Assembly: GCA_963422465.1 (NCBI GenBank)
Contig: OY730169.1
Span: 1,426,001 to 1,490,000, forward strand
Source: Lichina pygmaea
Taxonomy: Eukaryota; Ascomycota; Lichinomycetes; Lichinales; Lichinaceae
Length of the DNA stretch: 64,000 nt
Reading direction: 5' to 3'
This document shows, piece after piece, positions 23,656 through 34,138 of the stretch (position 1 is its first letter; the number at the start of each line of letters is the position of its first letter). The notes beneath the pieces were generated by a model. That model worked only from the letters and a program-made list of their open reading frames with translations. It was not told the DNA's origin and did no database searches. The translations under genes were made by a program, and so were the position numbers.

Positions 23656-24113
23656 GGAATGTAACAAAAGGAATCTTGAAGTTTCTGGTAAGAGAAGAGA
23701 ATCTAGGTATTGGATTGGGAATAGTGGAGTTTGAAAGCTAGATTAAACTGGTTTAGTCTTTTCAAAGACATAAACCAGTACAAGAACTTCTGTAGTAGCT
23801 CTGGGTTTGAAATAATAGTGGTGAAGTCTTGGGGATTAAAAGAGACTTGTTGTCTTTGTCTTGAATAAAGAGAGCATGAAGAGGTGATATGTTTTGCAGT
23901 TTCTTCTGCTTGGCCACACACACATAGTGGGGTAGGGAAGTCAGGAACTCCAGCTTTGAAAAGAAAACTTGCCAGACCAATTCTTCCAGTCCTGATTTGC
24001 AGTAGCAGACTTGCCTCAGCTTTCTGTAACTCTTTGTAGAGCTTCAGATTGTTTTTGTGTGGCTTTTGACAGAAAGTCTGCCAGCCTGGATAGCTTCTTC
24101 TTTTCTTCTCTTC

Positions 24114-25268
24114 CTATTGGTCTTCCCACTCTTTAGTAAAGAGCTTTTGTAGTTCTTTCTTTGAACTAGCCTGGTTAGTAGTTATTTGACTTAACCAAGT
24201 GAATTTCCACTTAGGAGAGATAGTTAAGGATTCCTTTAAAGGTTTCTTCAAGAGAGAGGCATAGCTGGAAATAGTGGAAAAGATACTGTCAAGAAAGTAT
24301 TTGAGAGGGGAGTTTTGAATAGAAGAAAGAAAACAGGCAGTGTGAAATTTAAAGTATAGGTCTAGAGGTAGAAGAAAAAGCTCACTCTCTAATAGAAAAG
24401 AAGGAGTGGCTTTGAAGGCACCCCCAATAAGTCTTAGGCATCTGTTTTGAAATGAAACAAGAGAAGAGATATTGGAGGATTTTCTTAGAGGGTTAAACCA
24501 GATCCCCACTGCATAGCTCAGTAGAGATCTCAGTATAGCAGTGTACACCAGACGTGATGTGTGAACTGGAAAGCCCCAAGTAGAATAGGAAGTTCTAGAA
24601 AGAGAAGAGAGTGCTTTCTGTGCTTTTTGAAGAATAATCCTCTGGTGTTTGTGCCAGTGGAGCTTTGCATCTAGGTACACTCCAAGTACTCGCACTTCTT
24701 CTTTTGGTTTGAGAATCATATTCCCCAGTCTGAGCTTGAGCTGAAGATTGTCTGATCTTCTTCTGGAAAAATGAAGTATTTTATATTTCTCAGGAGAGAA
24801 GACTATTCCATGTCTTGCAGCCCATGATAGACATTTGAGGTGTGTGTTCTTTAACTTCAGAAGGTTACTTTTCAAGGAGTGACCAAAAGCAAGCAGATTT
24901 GTATCATCTGCAAACCCCAGGGCAGATACACCAGAAGAGGGAGTATGCACAGTCTCATGCAATTCAGAAATGTAGAATAGAAAAAGAATAGGGGATAATG
25001 GAGAACCTTGAGAAACTCCACAATGAATAGGAATTGAACAAGACTCAGAATCATCAAAGACAAGAGTGGTAGAGTGCTTATCACAGAAGGAGTAGATCCA
25101 GGAAGCTAGCCAGACAGGTATTCCTTTTCTTTTCAGAATTTGCTGTAGTATCTTGGGGAGAACTCTGTCATAGGCTCCTGAGATATCCAGTGAGAGTAGG
25201 GATGCAACCATGCCTTCCTTCCAGACTTTTTCCACTTGGGAGGTTAGAAGGAAAAGTGCTGCTTCTGT
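24114..25268 (-). pseudogene. LINE1 ORF2 fragment (RT) of composite 2
   Basis: This is a minus-strand LINE1 reverse transcriptase fragment. Its 5' edge is the W junction inside the RT fingers (EAALFLLTSQVEKVW). It keeps SLDISGAYDRV, the GVSQGSPLSPI block and FADDTN, so the catalytic aspartates are present. A TAG at about 24111-24113 closes the frame after KEWEDQ; the same TAG occurs in the plus-strand fragment at 1249-1859 (about 1422) but not at 4503 in the neighbouring full copy. The remaining C-terminal part, including the CCHC motif, continues in frame to 23703. Confidence 0.85.
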
Positions 25269-26388
25269 GGCCACAGTCGTACTATGCCAGAACATAGTGT
25301 AGAGTTGGCACCCCCCCACAGAGTCTCTACCACGCTTTCCCACAGTCCCGAGGTCTCTTGCACTCCGCCGTACGTGCTCACCCCTGGGATCCTGCTTCAG
25401 AGCGCTGGGTCACCAGCCCAGAGCCCACGCTCCAACTGTAGTTTGCTCCCTGAGCTTGTTGTTTGCAGCCTAAGCCTGCACTCTGTACGAACCGGCATGC
25501 GCATCTGTCCTCTCAGGCCATATAGACAGTCTCGTAGTAGGCTCAGGCCCTACCTCTGTCACTGCTATTATATGCCACGCCTCGCAGTTGTTAACTATTT
25601 TGTGTTACCTTCGCAGATCTCTCGTACAAAGGCCGACCATGCCTCGCAGGCCTTACAGACCCTGCAGGCTGTGCCAGCACCTGCAGGGCCGCCTTTCCAG
25701 CCCACTAACCAAGTAGGGAGGAGTTTTCCTTGGTCCGCTGTCGCCTGTGGGGCCTTGGTTGCACCTGTTGGCCCACTGGATAACCCAGTCCCCCAGCCCC
25801 AGATTGTGGATCGTACGAAGAGACTTCATGGCAAGACCTTAGGCAAAACCATCAAGCCAGCACTTTGGCTATCACACAGCCCTTAGGCACTGGAGCGGCG
25901 ACGTCTCCTCGTACGACCACTCTCCTTCTTTAACAGGTGGTCCCTGTTTGATTAACAACACCGCGGTGCCAAGGCCACTCCCCCCCCTAGCAGATCCTCA
26001 CATGTTAGCTGGAGACTCTGCTAGGAGGGTGACTTGATGAGAACTCCTCTCGACTACTCCAGAGGTGCCCTATCAGACGCCTAGACTTCACATCCACCAG
26101 CTGTGGGGCTGGCTTCAGACTGTAGCGTACACAGTAGTTGTCTGTCAGGTGGTTTTCATCTTCCAAGCTTGGTCGCAGTCCTCTGTTCTGCTGTAGCTGT
26201 TTCACAGAGGTGTCCAGGGTGCCTGCGCGACACCTCCGGTGGCCTGTCACTCTGCAACACCAGCAGCTCGACTGGTGACTTGATTAGCTCTTGGTGCAGC
26301 GACTACGAGCAGCCTGGGAAGCCGCCCGCCATCGACTACCCCGAGGTTCCCAGCCTGCACCACGTGGAGGTTCGAGTTGTTGCAGGCC
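25269..26388 (-). repeat. W unit, copy 2
   Basis: Inverted second copy of the 1.12-kb unit at 1860-2978, with identical termini. It joins LINE1 at 25268/25269. Its far end directly abuts the 12-bp target duplication, so here W is the 5' end of the inserted cDNA. The two copies differ at many scattered positions, mostly transitions. Confidence 0.8.
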
Positions 26389-27486
26389 TGATTATAGTGA
26401 TAGTGGACAGATTCACAAAATATCTAATAGTGGTACTATTCAAGAAGACCCACACAGCAGAACAGTTGGGACACCTCTTACTGGACAGATTGGTCAGAGA
26501 CCACAGAGTTCAGATCATGATTATTACAGACAGAGACAAACTCTTCACATCCAACTACTGGAAGACAATCAGTGCAGCCATGGGAACAAAACTCAAAATG
26601 TCTATGGTCTATCACCCACAAACTGACAGCCAGACAGAGTGAGCAAACCAAGTCCTGGAGACTTACTTACAGTATTACATCAACCAGACCCATAGCAATT
26701 GGGTACAGTTATTACTGGTGGCACAGCTGGCAATCAACCAGCACAGATCAGACTCAACAAAGGAATTGCTATTTTTTGCCAATTTTGGATGACATGCGAA
26801 CATCGGGATACTAAGCGGAGCTTCACCAAACATGGAGAAAGCACTCCAACATGACAAGCTCCTACAACAAACACACACGATGATGAGGCACTACCTTCAA
26901 GAGACCTCAGAAAGAATGCAACATCAAATAGACAAGAAATTGAAAATAGCACTTCAGCTAAAGAAGGGGGATAAAGTCTACCTCCTCACAAGAAATTGGA
27001 AAACAAAGAAACCAAAGACAAAGAAACTTGACAACATCAAGGTCAGACTATTTTCAGTTGAAGAAAAAACAGGACTAGTCAACATCAAGATACGACTACC
27101 AAGGGATGCCAGAGTCTATCCAAACTTTCATATATTGATGATTGAACCAGCTGACCAGAGTACACCCTTGCAGGAAACATTCCATTACCAACCTGAAGAA
27201 GAACAAGAGTTCAAAGTTGAACAGATCCTGGCTAGGAAAGGTCAGCAATACTTTGTCAAGTGGAAAGGATACCCAGACTTGGAAAATACCTGGGAACCAC
27301 TCAAGAACCTTGCGAACTGCCAGCTTCTTCTGCGACAGTTTCAGCAGGAGCAGGACTGAACAGCTTGGCCTGCAGGAGGGACATGTCAATGACTGATCAA
27401 GTCAAATCCTCACCATCTGACTCCATCTCTTTCACCAAGCACTGAAGCTTCTGCCTCGCACAGACCTCAGCACCCTCTAACACCTT

Positions 27487-27801
27487 TCACTCCCAAGACA
27501 GACAAGCCTGCACCATGGCAAGTTGTTCAAAGAGTGTGTCATGTGTTGCCTTGTCAGTGGCCACATCCTCACGGAGGTTGTCCTGGGACATGTTCAGAGA
27601 TTCCCAGGACACAGAGACACAAGACCTTCCACGCTGAGTGCACACAGCACATTTCAACTTATTATCTTCTCCTGACATCTGGAAGTATAGATAACCACGA
27701 AGAACACAAAAGTTGCAGGGCGTACGCGAAACAAAACCCTGATCACAGATTTGAGTAGCAAGCTGAGTTCGGCTAACAGTCGCACATGACTTTGGAGGCA
27801 T
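27487..27801 (-). other. Antisense Cys-rich frame at the 3' end of Gypsy-A2 (104 codons)
   Basis: The frame lies between the A2 chromodomain and its 3' LTR, on the strand opposite to gag-pol. It encodes two cysteine pairs, C-x2-C and later C-x2-C-x6-C (CAVCTQRGRSC), followed by an acidic and leucine-containing tail (SVSWESLNMSQDNLREDV). The layout matches the better-preserved Zn2Cys6-like frame in Gypsy-B, and a cognate also lies in A3. That three elements from two families hold a comparable antisense frame at the same place suggests an accessory gene of the elements and not chance. Confidence 0.6.
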
Positions 27802-27844
27802 GACCAGATTTCATCAAGATGATGAAAGATGGAGAGGAGGATAG

Positions 27845-28425
27845 TGTTACAACCCAGGAGGAACACAGTCTTTATATACTCACAGGAAGCAGCAGACAGG
27901 ATACTGGACAGAAGTACCAGGCAGCGTGACACGGGAACCAGTCACGTGACCGGCAAGACAAACCAGGGGGTGCTCACCACAGCATGCATATGCACGAACA
28001 AGTGAGCAAAGTGAGCAGAGCTCACCCAGCTCACCGCAGCGTGCATGAACAAGTGAGCAAAGTGAGCAGAGCTCACCCAGCTTGCCGCAGCGTGCATGAA
28101 CTGTGAGCAAAGTGAGCAGAGCTCACCGATCTCACCGAGTGAGCAAAGTGAGCAGAGCTCACTGTGCTCACAAACTGAGCACTATATAGTCTGGTGATAG
28201 TTCCCTTATGGAACAATCATCTTCAACTTATGTTGTGATCCAGACAACTAGATCTACTTCAATACAATCCTTTTGTACGAAGCCGTTGATCAGGTGTCAC
28301 CACCACCATGTTCCACCAAACCCCTTCGCACTCCTTGACACTCCTCTCCTGCGAGAACCAACCTGCCTTCCACCTCTCGCCCTAATCCTATACTCAGATA
28401 GGACAGTACAGTACAGACTGCAACA
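27845..28425 (+). repeat. Gypsy-A2 3' LTR
   Basis: 581-bp partner of 12905-13485, with the same ends and the same internal GAGCAAAGTGAGC tandem repeats. The differences between the two LTRs are nearly all transitions. Target duplication CCTCT follows at 28426-28430. Confidence 0.9.
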
Positions 28426-28430
28426 CCTCT

Positions 28431-28755
28431 ACAAGATTTCCCATCTATCTTATTCTCCTCCAAGCTACTTCCTAAACTTCTTTTCTGGTTTATGTCTTTG
28501 AAAAGACTTGACCAGTTCAACCTAGCCCACCAACTCTCTTTCTAAGCTCTACCAAGTCAACTGTTTGTTTTAACAAATAGCTACATGTACAAATTTCCTT
28601 AGCTACTGCATACTCCACAAGATTTTCCCTAGTCTTTCCCAAGCTCCAGTTTTTATTCCTCCAAAGGTTTTCTGGAGAAACAAACATGTACCTAGAAGTT
28701 CTGCATGGCTCTACAGCTAAATCAGTGTAAGAATAAAATAAAATAAAATAAAATA
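28431..28755 (+). mobile_element. LINE2 3' end, resumed after Gypsy-A2
   Basis: Directly after the CCTCT duplication the LINE2 ORF2 frame resumes and ends at TAA 28543-28545 with a C-terminus (FWFMSLKRLDQFNLA) parallel to that of LINE1 (FMSLKRLNQFNLAFKL). A ~190-bp 3' UTR follows, ending in AAATA repeats at about 28733-28755. No target duplication matching the 5' junction at 8632 was found. Confidence 0.85.
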
Positions 28756-29575
28756 TCCTGGGTCATGTTTAGCAACTCCCAAGAAAGTGACACACAGGAC
28801 TTCCTACAACAAGTGTATTCAGCGCACTTTAATTTATTGTTGTTGTCAGACATTCGGAAACAGAGCTTGCAGTTCAAAGTACAGAAGTCACACAGAGCAA
28901 GTGATAGGAAGTTGTGATCACAAATCTGGACTACCAGTTACTTTCAGTAAATAGAGGTACGTGATTTCACAGACATACTCAAGAATTCATCAAGACAATA
29001 AATAAGAAGGAGGAAGGTAGTGTTACAATCCCTGGAAAGGAAAGTCACTTATTTATAGGCATCAGATCCTGGGCTAGGCAAGAGACCACTGTGGAGTCAA
29101 GTGACCAACCAATAGGGAGTTACATGACTGTCAAGACAAACATGGGTGGCTTGACACAGCATGCATGAAGTATCAAGACAATCTCACCAGTCTTGATGTA
29201 GGGTGCATGAAGTGTCAAGATGATCTCACCTGTCTCAACGCAGCGTGCATGACATGGTGGGACTGTCAAGATAATCTCACCAGTCTTGACGTCAAGACTG
29301 TCAAGATAATCTTGATTGTCTTGACAGACTAGTACTATATAGTCCACAAAGAATTCCCTTATGGAATCTTTGTCTTCAGCTCATGTTGTGATCCAGACAA
29401 CTAGATCTACTTTAATACAATCTTGTACGAAGCCACTGATCAGGTGTCATCACCACCATGTTCTACCAAACTCTTTCACACTTCTTGACACTCCTCTCCT
29501 GCGAGAACCAACCTGTCTTCCACATCTTGCCCTAATCCTATACTCGGATAGGACAGTACAGTACAGACTGCAACA
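28756..29575 (+). mobile_element. Gypsy-A3 3' end: antisense Cys-rich region and 3' LTR
   Basis: Bases 28756-29020 match the A2 region before its 3' LTR and carry, on the minus strand, an eroded version of the antisense cysteine-rich frame (CDFCTLNCKLC, then C-rich SCVSLSW). The LTR follows at 29021-29575 (555 bp, TGTTACAATC to CAACA), of the same type as 7847-8406, with central TCAAGAC/GTCTTGA hairpin repeats. The base run after it, GGAAT, does not match CAGCA before the 5' LTR, so the two LTRs were not flanked by one simple insertion event or the flanks have since been rearranged. Confidence 0.8.
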
Positions 29576-31444
29576 GGAATCTTTCTCTTAATCAGGATCT
29601 TTCTGAGAACTTCTGGCAAGACTCTGTCATAGGCTCCAGAGATGTCTAGAGAGAGAAGACTAGCAACCATTCCTTCTTTCCAGATCTTTTCTATCTGGGA
29701 GGTCAGAAGGAAAAGTGCTGATTCTGTTGATCTTCCTTTTCTGAATCCTATCTGGATTTCTGGCAAGAGATTTTCTTTCTCAGCTATTTCACTTAGTCTT
29801 GCAGCTGCAATAGCTTCCATTAGCTTCCCAATTGTATTCAGGAGAGCTATAGAGCACCATGCTTTTGCTTGACAGTAGGATCCCTTGCCAGGTTTCCTTA
29901 GGCAGATTGTCTTGGCTGACTTGTACCTGTCTGGAAAGTATTCCAGCCTCCAGCAAGTCTCCAAAACCTTAGCAATTCTTTTGTTGAAAGAGTCTCCCAG
30001 TACTCTTAGAAATCTATTTGGTAGAGTATCTTGGCCTGGTGCTGAGAGAGGTTTTTTCTTCTTTAGAACCTCTTGTACTTCTTTCTTGGAGACTTCTTGG
30101 GATAGTTGCTATTCCTGGGTTTCTTCTGGCAGGCTCTGTTCCTCTGGCTCTGGCTGTAGGGGAAGAGGGAAGAATTGAGTCCTGAAAGCTTCTGTTTTCT
30201 CTTCAAAAGACTTTGCCAGCTGTCCTTGTTGTCCTATAAGTTCTGGGACTATTGGTAGGTCAGGAACTTTGCCAGCTTTTTCTTTTCCCTATTTGGCAAT
30301 TCTCCAGTAGTCCTGGGTTTCTGCTAGCTGGTGGAGATGTGTTCTGAATGTCTTTCTTTTGGCCTGTCTGATCAGACTCTTTTTCTTTTTAGTTATCTCC
30401 TCTAGTCTGGTGGTTTCCTCTTAGCCTTGGAGTACTTTTCTTCTTACTTTTCTTTCCTCCTGGATTATTTCTTTGATTTCCTGGTTCCACCATGGTACTG
30501 CATACCTGGACTCTTTGCAAGATTGGGTTGTCTTGTTTGCAATTTCTTGGAGAGTTTTGTCCAGTCTTTCCAGGTAATCATCCACTTCTTTCTTGCTAGT
30601 TAGAGGTGGAATAGGTGGTAGGTTATCAGCTTCTTGTCTTGCTTGACTAGCATCCAGAGTTCTCCAGTTCTTTTTGTCTGTTCTGGTTTTTCTTGGAGTC
30701 TCCAGACTGAGAATTGTGTGCACTGGTCTGTGGTCTGACCCTGTGTGGAATCTCATGTTAACTTGTGAGTAAATAAGAGAATTAAGTAAAGAACTTGAAA
30801 TAAAAGAAAGATCAATTGCTGATGAAGGTGGTTCTAGAAGAGTTCTTGCTCTTGTTGGTGTGTAGGGAGCTATTGCCAGCTCTAGTCCCTATTTGTCTGT
30901 TAGGTCCTTGAAGGATAAGGCCAGTCCTGAGTATAGCTGGCTTGACTTTGACCAACTTGGGTGGTGGAGATTTGAGTCTGTCAGGAGAATATGTTCACTC
31001 TCTTTTTGGATAGCTTGTTCCAGTAGGTCTAGAAGAGTCTGAGCTGACTCTCTATAGTTCCTTTGGCTTGTGGGTGTGAAATAGAGGTTGTGGATCCAGA
31101 ATGACTTTGTTTGAACTCTTATCTCCAAGGAGACTAGATCTTTACTCCAGAAAATTGGGCTTATAGATGACCGCAAAATTCTTCTGTTAACAAGAACAAG
31201 TGTTCTCCCTAGCTCCTGGCTTTGTGAAGGGTAGAAGGCTGAGAATGTTGTAGAGATGCTTGATTCTTGGTGGGGGTTTTTCCAGGGTTCTTGCAGAGTG
31301 ATGATGTCCACTTCCTGTAGTCTAGGGTTTGCCAGTAGAAGTTCTTGGCATGTCTGGCTTTTCTGGACATTGTACTGGAGAAGGTTAAGTGTGGAGTAAC
31401 TCATTAATCCTCTTGGCTAGAGTCTTCCAAGATCTCAGTAGCTT
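29576..31444 (-). mobile_element. LINE2 inverted partial copy (end of ORF1 and ORF2 endonuclease/RT)
   Basis: This minus-strand copy covers LINE2 from the last ~45 bp of ORF1 (31444) through the TAATG overlap (near 31403), the endonuclease, and the first part of the reverse transcriptase, stopping at 29576 next to the A3 LTR. It is nearly identical to 9735-11606. It carries the same three ORF2 stops (minus-strand TAA at 30421-30423 and TAGs near 30290 and 30110) plus one of its own near 30892, where the plus-strand copy has a tryptophan codon. At 31444 it joins unique host DNA, so this is the right edge of the repeat block. Confidence 0.85.
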
Positions 31445-31660
31445 TACCAACAGCCATAAGCTCGACGTTGAACGTATTGGCGAGAAAGCGTCGATGGAAC
31501 GAGACATTGGTTCAGAAGGACGAAGGCGGCTGTCTACTCGCCGAGGCACGTCTTCCCAGACCTAGCGAGCATTCGTGATGCTATCATGAGATGGGTTGTG
31601 GGAGATGGAGAGTAGACTACTGGAGCTATCGTGTCTGACTTGTGAAATATCTTGCTCGTA

Positions 31661-33036
31661 GCTGGCCCTTCTGCATGGCTAGTGAAGAGCAGGCGGTTCA
31701 TCACCGTCGTGGTCGTTCTGGCCGTATGGGTCGCTGTCGTGAATATACTGCGTCCGGACTGGACGTCAAGAAAGGTCTTCCTGTCACTCGCTGCTTTCCT
31801 GCGATGACCGGCCGCTGGAGATTGTGCAGCTTTGACGACGCAAGCGTGTAGACTCCGGCCACCGTGAAGACGTCCCATGCATCCAGCCATGCCGACGGCG
31901 CCACTTCGTACTCCTTCTCCGGTGCCGACTTTAGCTTCGTGCAGACTGTCGGCTCGAGCAGCGATGAGTTCCTCTCTGGAAACATCCCGGTCGACATCTC
32001 TGGTGAAGTACGGGTCTATCGAACGGACGACTCTTTACAGCAGCCGGTGCATGTGCTTCTCGAGGTGTCCAGCTCAGACCCAGCCTTGACGAGACTTGTC
32101 AAAGTCGAGCAGGGACCGTCGCGATTGGCCATCGAACTGCCCCACTCCGTGCGAGCTCCATCAGCTACACCTCCGAACCCGTACATCTCCGTCGTCGCTA
32201 CAGTCCAGCTGCCCTCACACGCCAGCTTCAACATCTTTGACGTCGCGACTACCGCTTTAGACGTACATTTCCTGCCAAACGGGATGGGGACCAAACCTAG
32301 GATCGCAGCTGGATCTGGCCCTGATCACTCCCTCCCCGGAACGGTTCCGGCCCCGCTGTCGTCGTCGCGGAGGAACGTCATCAAGTCGGTCAGTGGCTCG
32401 ATCCGTGGCACCTTTGACCTGCTGGACCTCCTTCATCTGGAGACAGTTTCTGGCAGTATCGATGTCAGGGTGCGTCCTCAGGCAGCGTCCTCTAGCGACC
32501 CGCTCCCAGCGCAGTTCACCGCGGTCACGGCCTCGGGCTCCATCAAGGTTGATTTTACTGGCGACGCTGTCGAAGATGTCCCACCGCGCGACTATCTCGT
32601 GACGGTCAAGACTCTGAGTGGATCGATATCGGGAAGATACTTCCTCGGTACGCGCAACTCGTTGGAGAGCGGCTCAGGCGGCATCTCGACGACCCTATTG
32701 CCGGTGTCTGTCTTCGACGCCTGGTCTGAGCTTCATACCAAGTCGACGAGCGGTTCGGTCCGCGTGCACGTCCTCTCGTCGCTGAGCGGGAGCGACAAGC
32801 CGTTGAGCCTGCTCAGGGGGAAGCACACGGTCGGCTCCGGGTCCTTGCGGCTCGAATATCCACCGGAGTGGGAGGGCGAAATCCGCGGATCGACCGCTAG
32901 CGGGAGCGTTAATGTTCACGGAGACAACGTCAACGTTGTCGTCGACACGCCGTCGCATTTTCTGGCCAGAAAGGGCGACGGCGACGGCATGATCGCCTTT
33001 GATAGTATCAGTGGTAATGTGGGCATCTGGGTGTGA
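31661..33036 (+). CDS. DUF4097-type adhesin-like (toastrack) protein, probable signal-anchored
   Basis: The main exon is open from about 31852 to TGA 33034-33036. It contains at least seven repeats of an SGS[IV] motif spaced by short hydrophobic strands (for example SVSGSIRGTFDLL, TVSGSIDVRV, TASGSIKVDF, STSGSVRVHV, TASGSVNVHG, SISGNVGIWV), the pattern of DUF4097/adhesin-like beta-helical or toastrack proteins. Upstream, 31682-31789 encodes RRFITVVVVLAVWVAVVNIL, a likely single membrane anchor in another frame, so at least one intron separates the two (acceptor TAG at 31849-31851). The first in-frame codon usable as start in the main exon is not ATG, confirming missing 5' exons. I could not fix the start. 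The LINE2 copy ends only ~220 bp upstream and may have disturbed the gene's 5' end. Confidence 0.75.
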
Positions 33037-33296
33037 CGAAATCGTTTCTCTTACAGCGCCCAAAGTTATGGAACAGCGTGAAGCTGCCGTCTCACTCAGT
33101 CTTCTGCTGAGACGCGGGCGAGAGGGGTACTGGGTGGGGCGAACCCCGTGTCTTTGAATGTTGCCTGGAGATGACCTAGGTTCTGTACCTTTGGAACTGA
33201 GTTCCCCGTCTTGTGCTTGTGCTTGCCAAATGAGACTTGCGGAGAGTGAAAATAGAAACGAGATATGAGAGACAATAGAAACAGCGTCGTAAACTC

Positions 33297-33664
33297 ATGA
33301 AGTCCTTCTGCCTCTCCCCTGCACTCCCCCGTCCTTCCGTCTTTCCCTCTACTGCCCCAGCCTTCATTCTTCTCAACAGAAACAACAGCAACAGCAACAA
33401 CAAAAACATCGTCATCATCAATTTGGAGAAAATAGAATACACATGTGTACGCATGATTTCATCGGATAGAGAGGAACCGTAGGGAATAGAAACTTAGGAT
33501 ATGAAGATGGGAAGATCCAAACGAACAAACAAACAAACAAACAGCAGCAGCTGCTGCTGCAGCAGAAGCGGAAGCAGCAATGGAAAACAGCGTGTAAAGC
33601 AGAAGATAAAAGGGGAGAAGCGGAAAGGACTGCGGGGTGGGCTTCGATGCTTGCTCCCGCACAC

Positions 33665-33700
<36 letters not shown>

Positions 33701-33920
33701 GGCGCTCCTCCCCCCAAGCTGCCAGTAGCTGGCAGCGAAAGAGCACATATCCGTGACTGAATGCTGAGAGAGCCGTGAGAGAGCCGTGAGAGAGCCGCTC
33801 TCCGTCGTGGTCCACGACCGAATGTACCCATGTACGGCATCCGACGATACCGCCTTCCTGACGAAGAAATGAACGTCTCAGGGAGCTCTCTGGCTCCGAT
33901 TCGGATTCGGATTCGGGATC
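33297..33920. repeat. Simple-sequence-rich spacer with C31 tract
   Basis: The spacer downstream of the DUF4097 gene holds several short repeats: CAACAG-rich 33378-33410, four to five ACAA units at 33521-33542, CAG/CTG triplets 33543-33565, a run of 31 C (33667-33697), three GTGAGAGAGCCG units at 33765-33800 and three ATTCGG units near 33900. No gene is supported here. Confidence 0.9.
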
Positions 33921-34138
33921 AATTCGTCTCGGGTTGCTCCGCTGCTTTCCTCCTCTTCGCTTCCCTTGGTCGCGGCAGGCTCCCCTGTCTCTGCGGCCGT
34001 TGGACGGAGGTCACATCGCCTTCCGTTGGCCCGTCATGCGGTGGGGCTATGCTTGCCGGAGGACGCGGGGATGAAGTAGCGGACTCCCAAAATGCCGAGG
34101 AAGGAACACATGCTCCGCATTGACAACCGGACACATGT

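Larger units (their letters stand above)
17383..26388 (-). mobile_element. Composite 2: W + LINE1 (minus strand), inserted in Gypsy-A2
   Basis: The block is bracketed by a 12-bp duplication, TGATTATAGTGA, at 17371-17382 and 26389-26400. Read on the minus strand it is W (26388 to 25269), then LINE1 (25268 down to 23656 and, after Gypsy-B, 17514 to 17383), ending in the LINE tail, which appears as ATTTT repeats on the plus strand. The W/LINE1 junction lies at a LINE1 position about 370 bp further 3' than in composite 1, with a 2-base CC overlap. The W end is the same in both. That combination (one fixed junction, one variable) is what template switching from a truncated LINE cDNA onto the 3' end of another RNA would leave. 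Confidence 0.85.
12905..28425 (+). mobile_element. Gypsy-A2, full-length chromodomain Gypsy element with nested insertion
   Basis: Both LTRs are present and exactly equal in length (581 bp: 12905-13485 and 27845-28425), beginning TGTTAC and ending CAACA, with a 5-bp target duplication CCTCT (12900-12904 and 28426-28430). Gag begins at 13504 and carries a zinc knuckle (CYACGKLGHIVKDC) near 14270-14315. Protease (DSGASG) is near 15124, reverse transcriptase and RNase H span about 15660-17000, and integrase spans about 17040 to beyond the insertion. A chromodomain ends the polyprotein near 27210-27330. The composite at 17383-26388 splits the integrase. The LTRs differ by roughly 3-4 percent, nearly all transitions, so insertion is fairly old. 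The copy is broken, with roughly ten or more interruptions. Confidence 0.9.

Noticed and set aside
31534-31890. 118-codon minus-strand frame opposite the DUF4097 5' region
   Set aside because: It is the reverse of the membrane-anchor exon and has no motif of its own.
33418-33840. Minus-strand frames through the C31 tract encoding a glycine run
   Set aside because: The frame depends on the homopolymer and has no recognisable domain; the plus-strand proline run is equally artificial.
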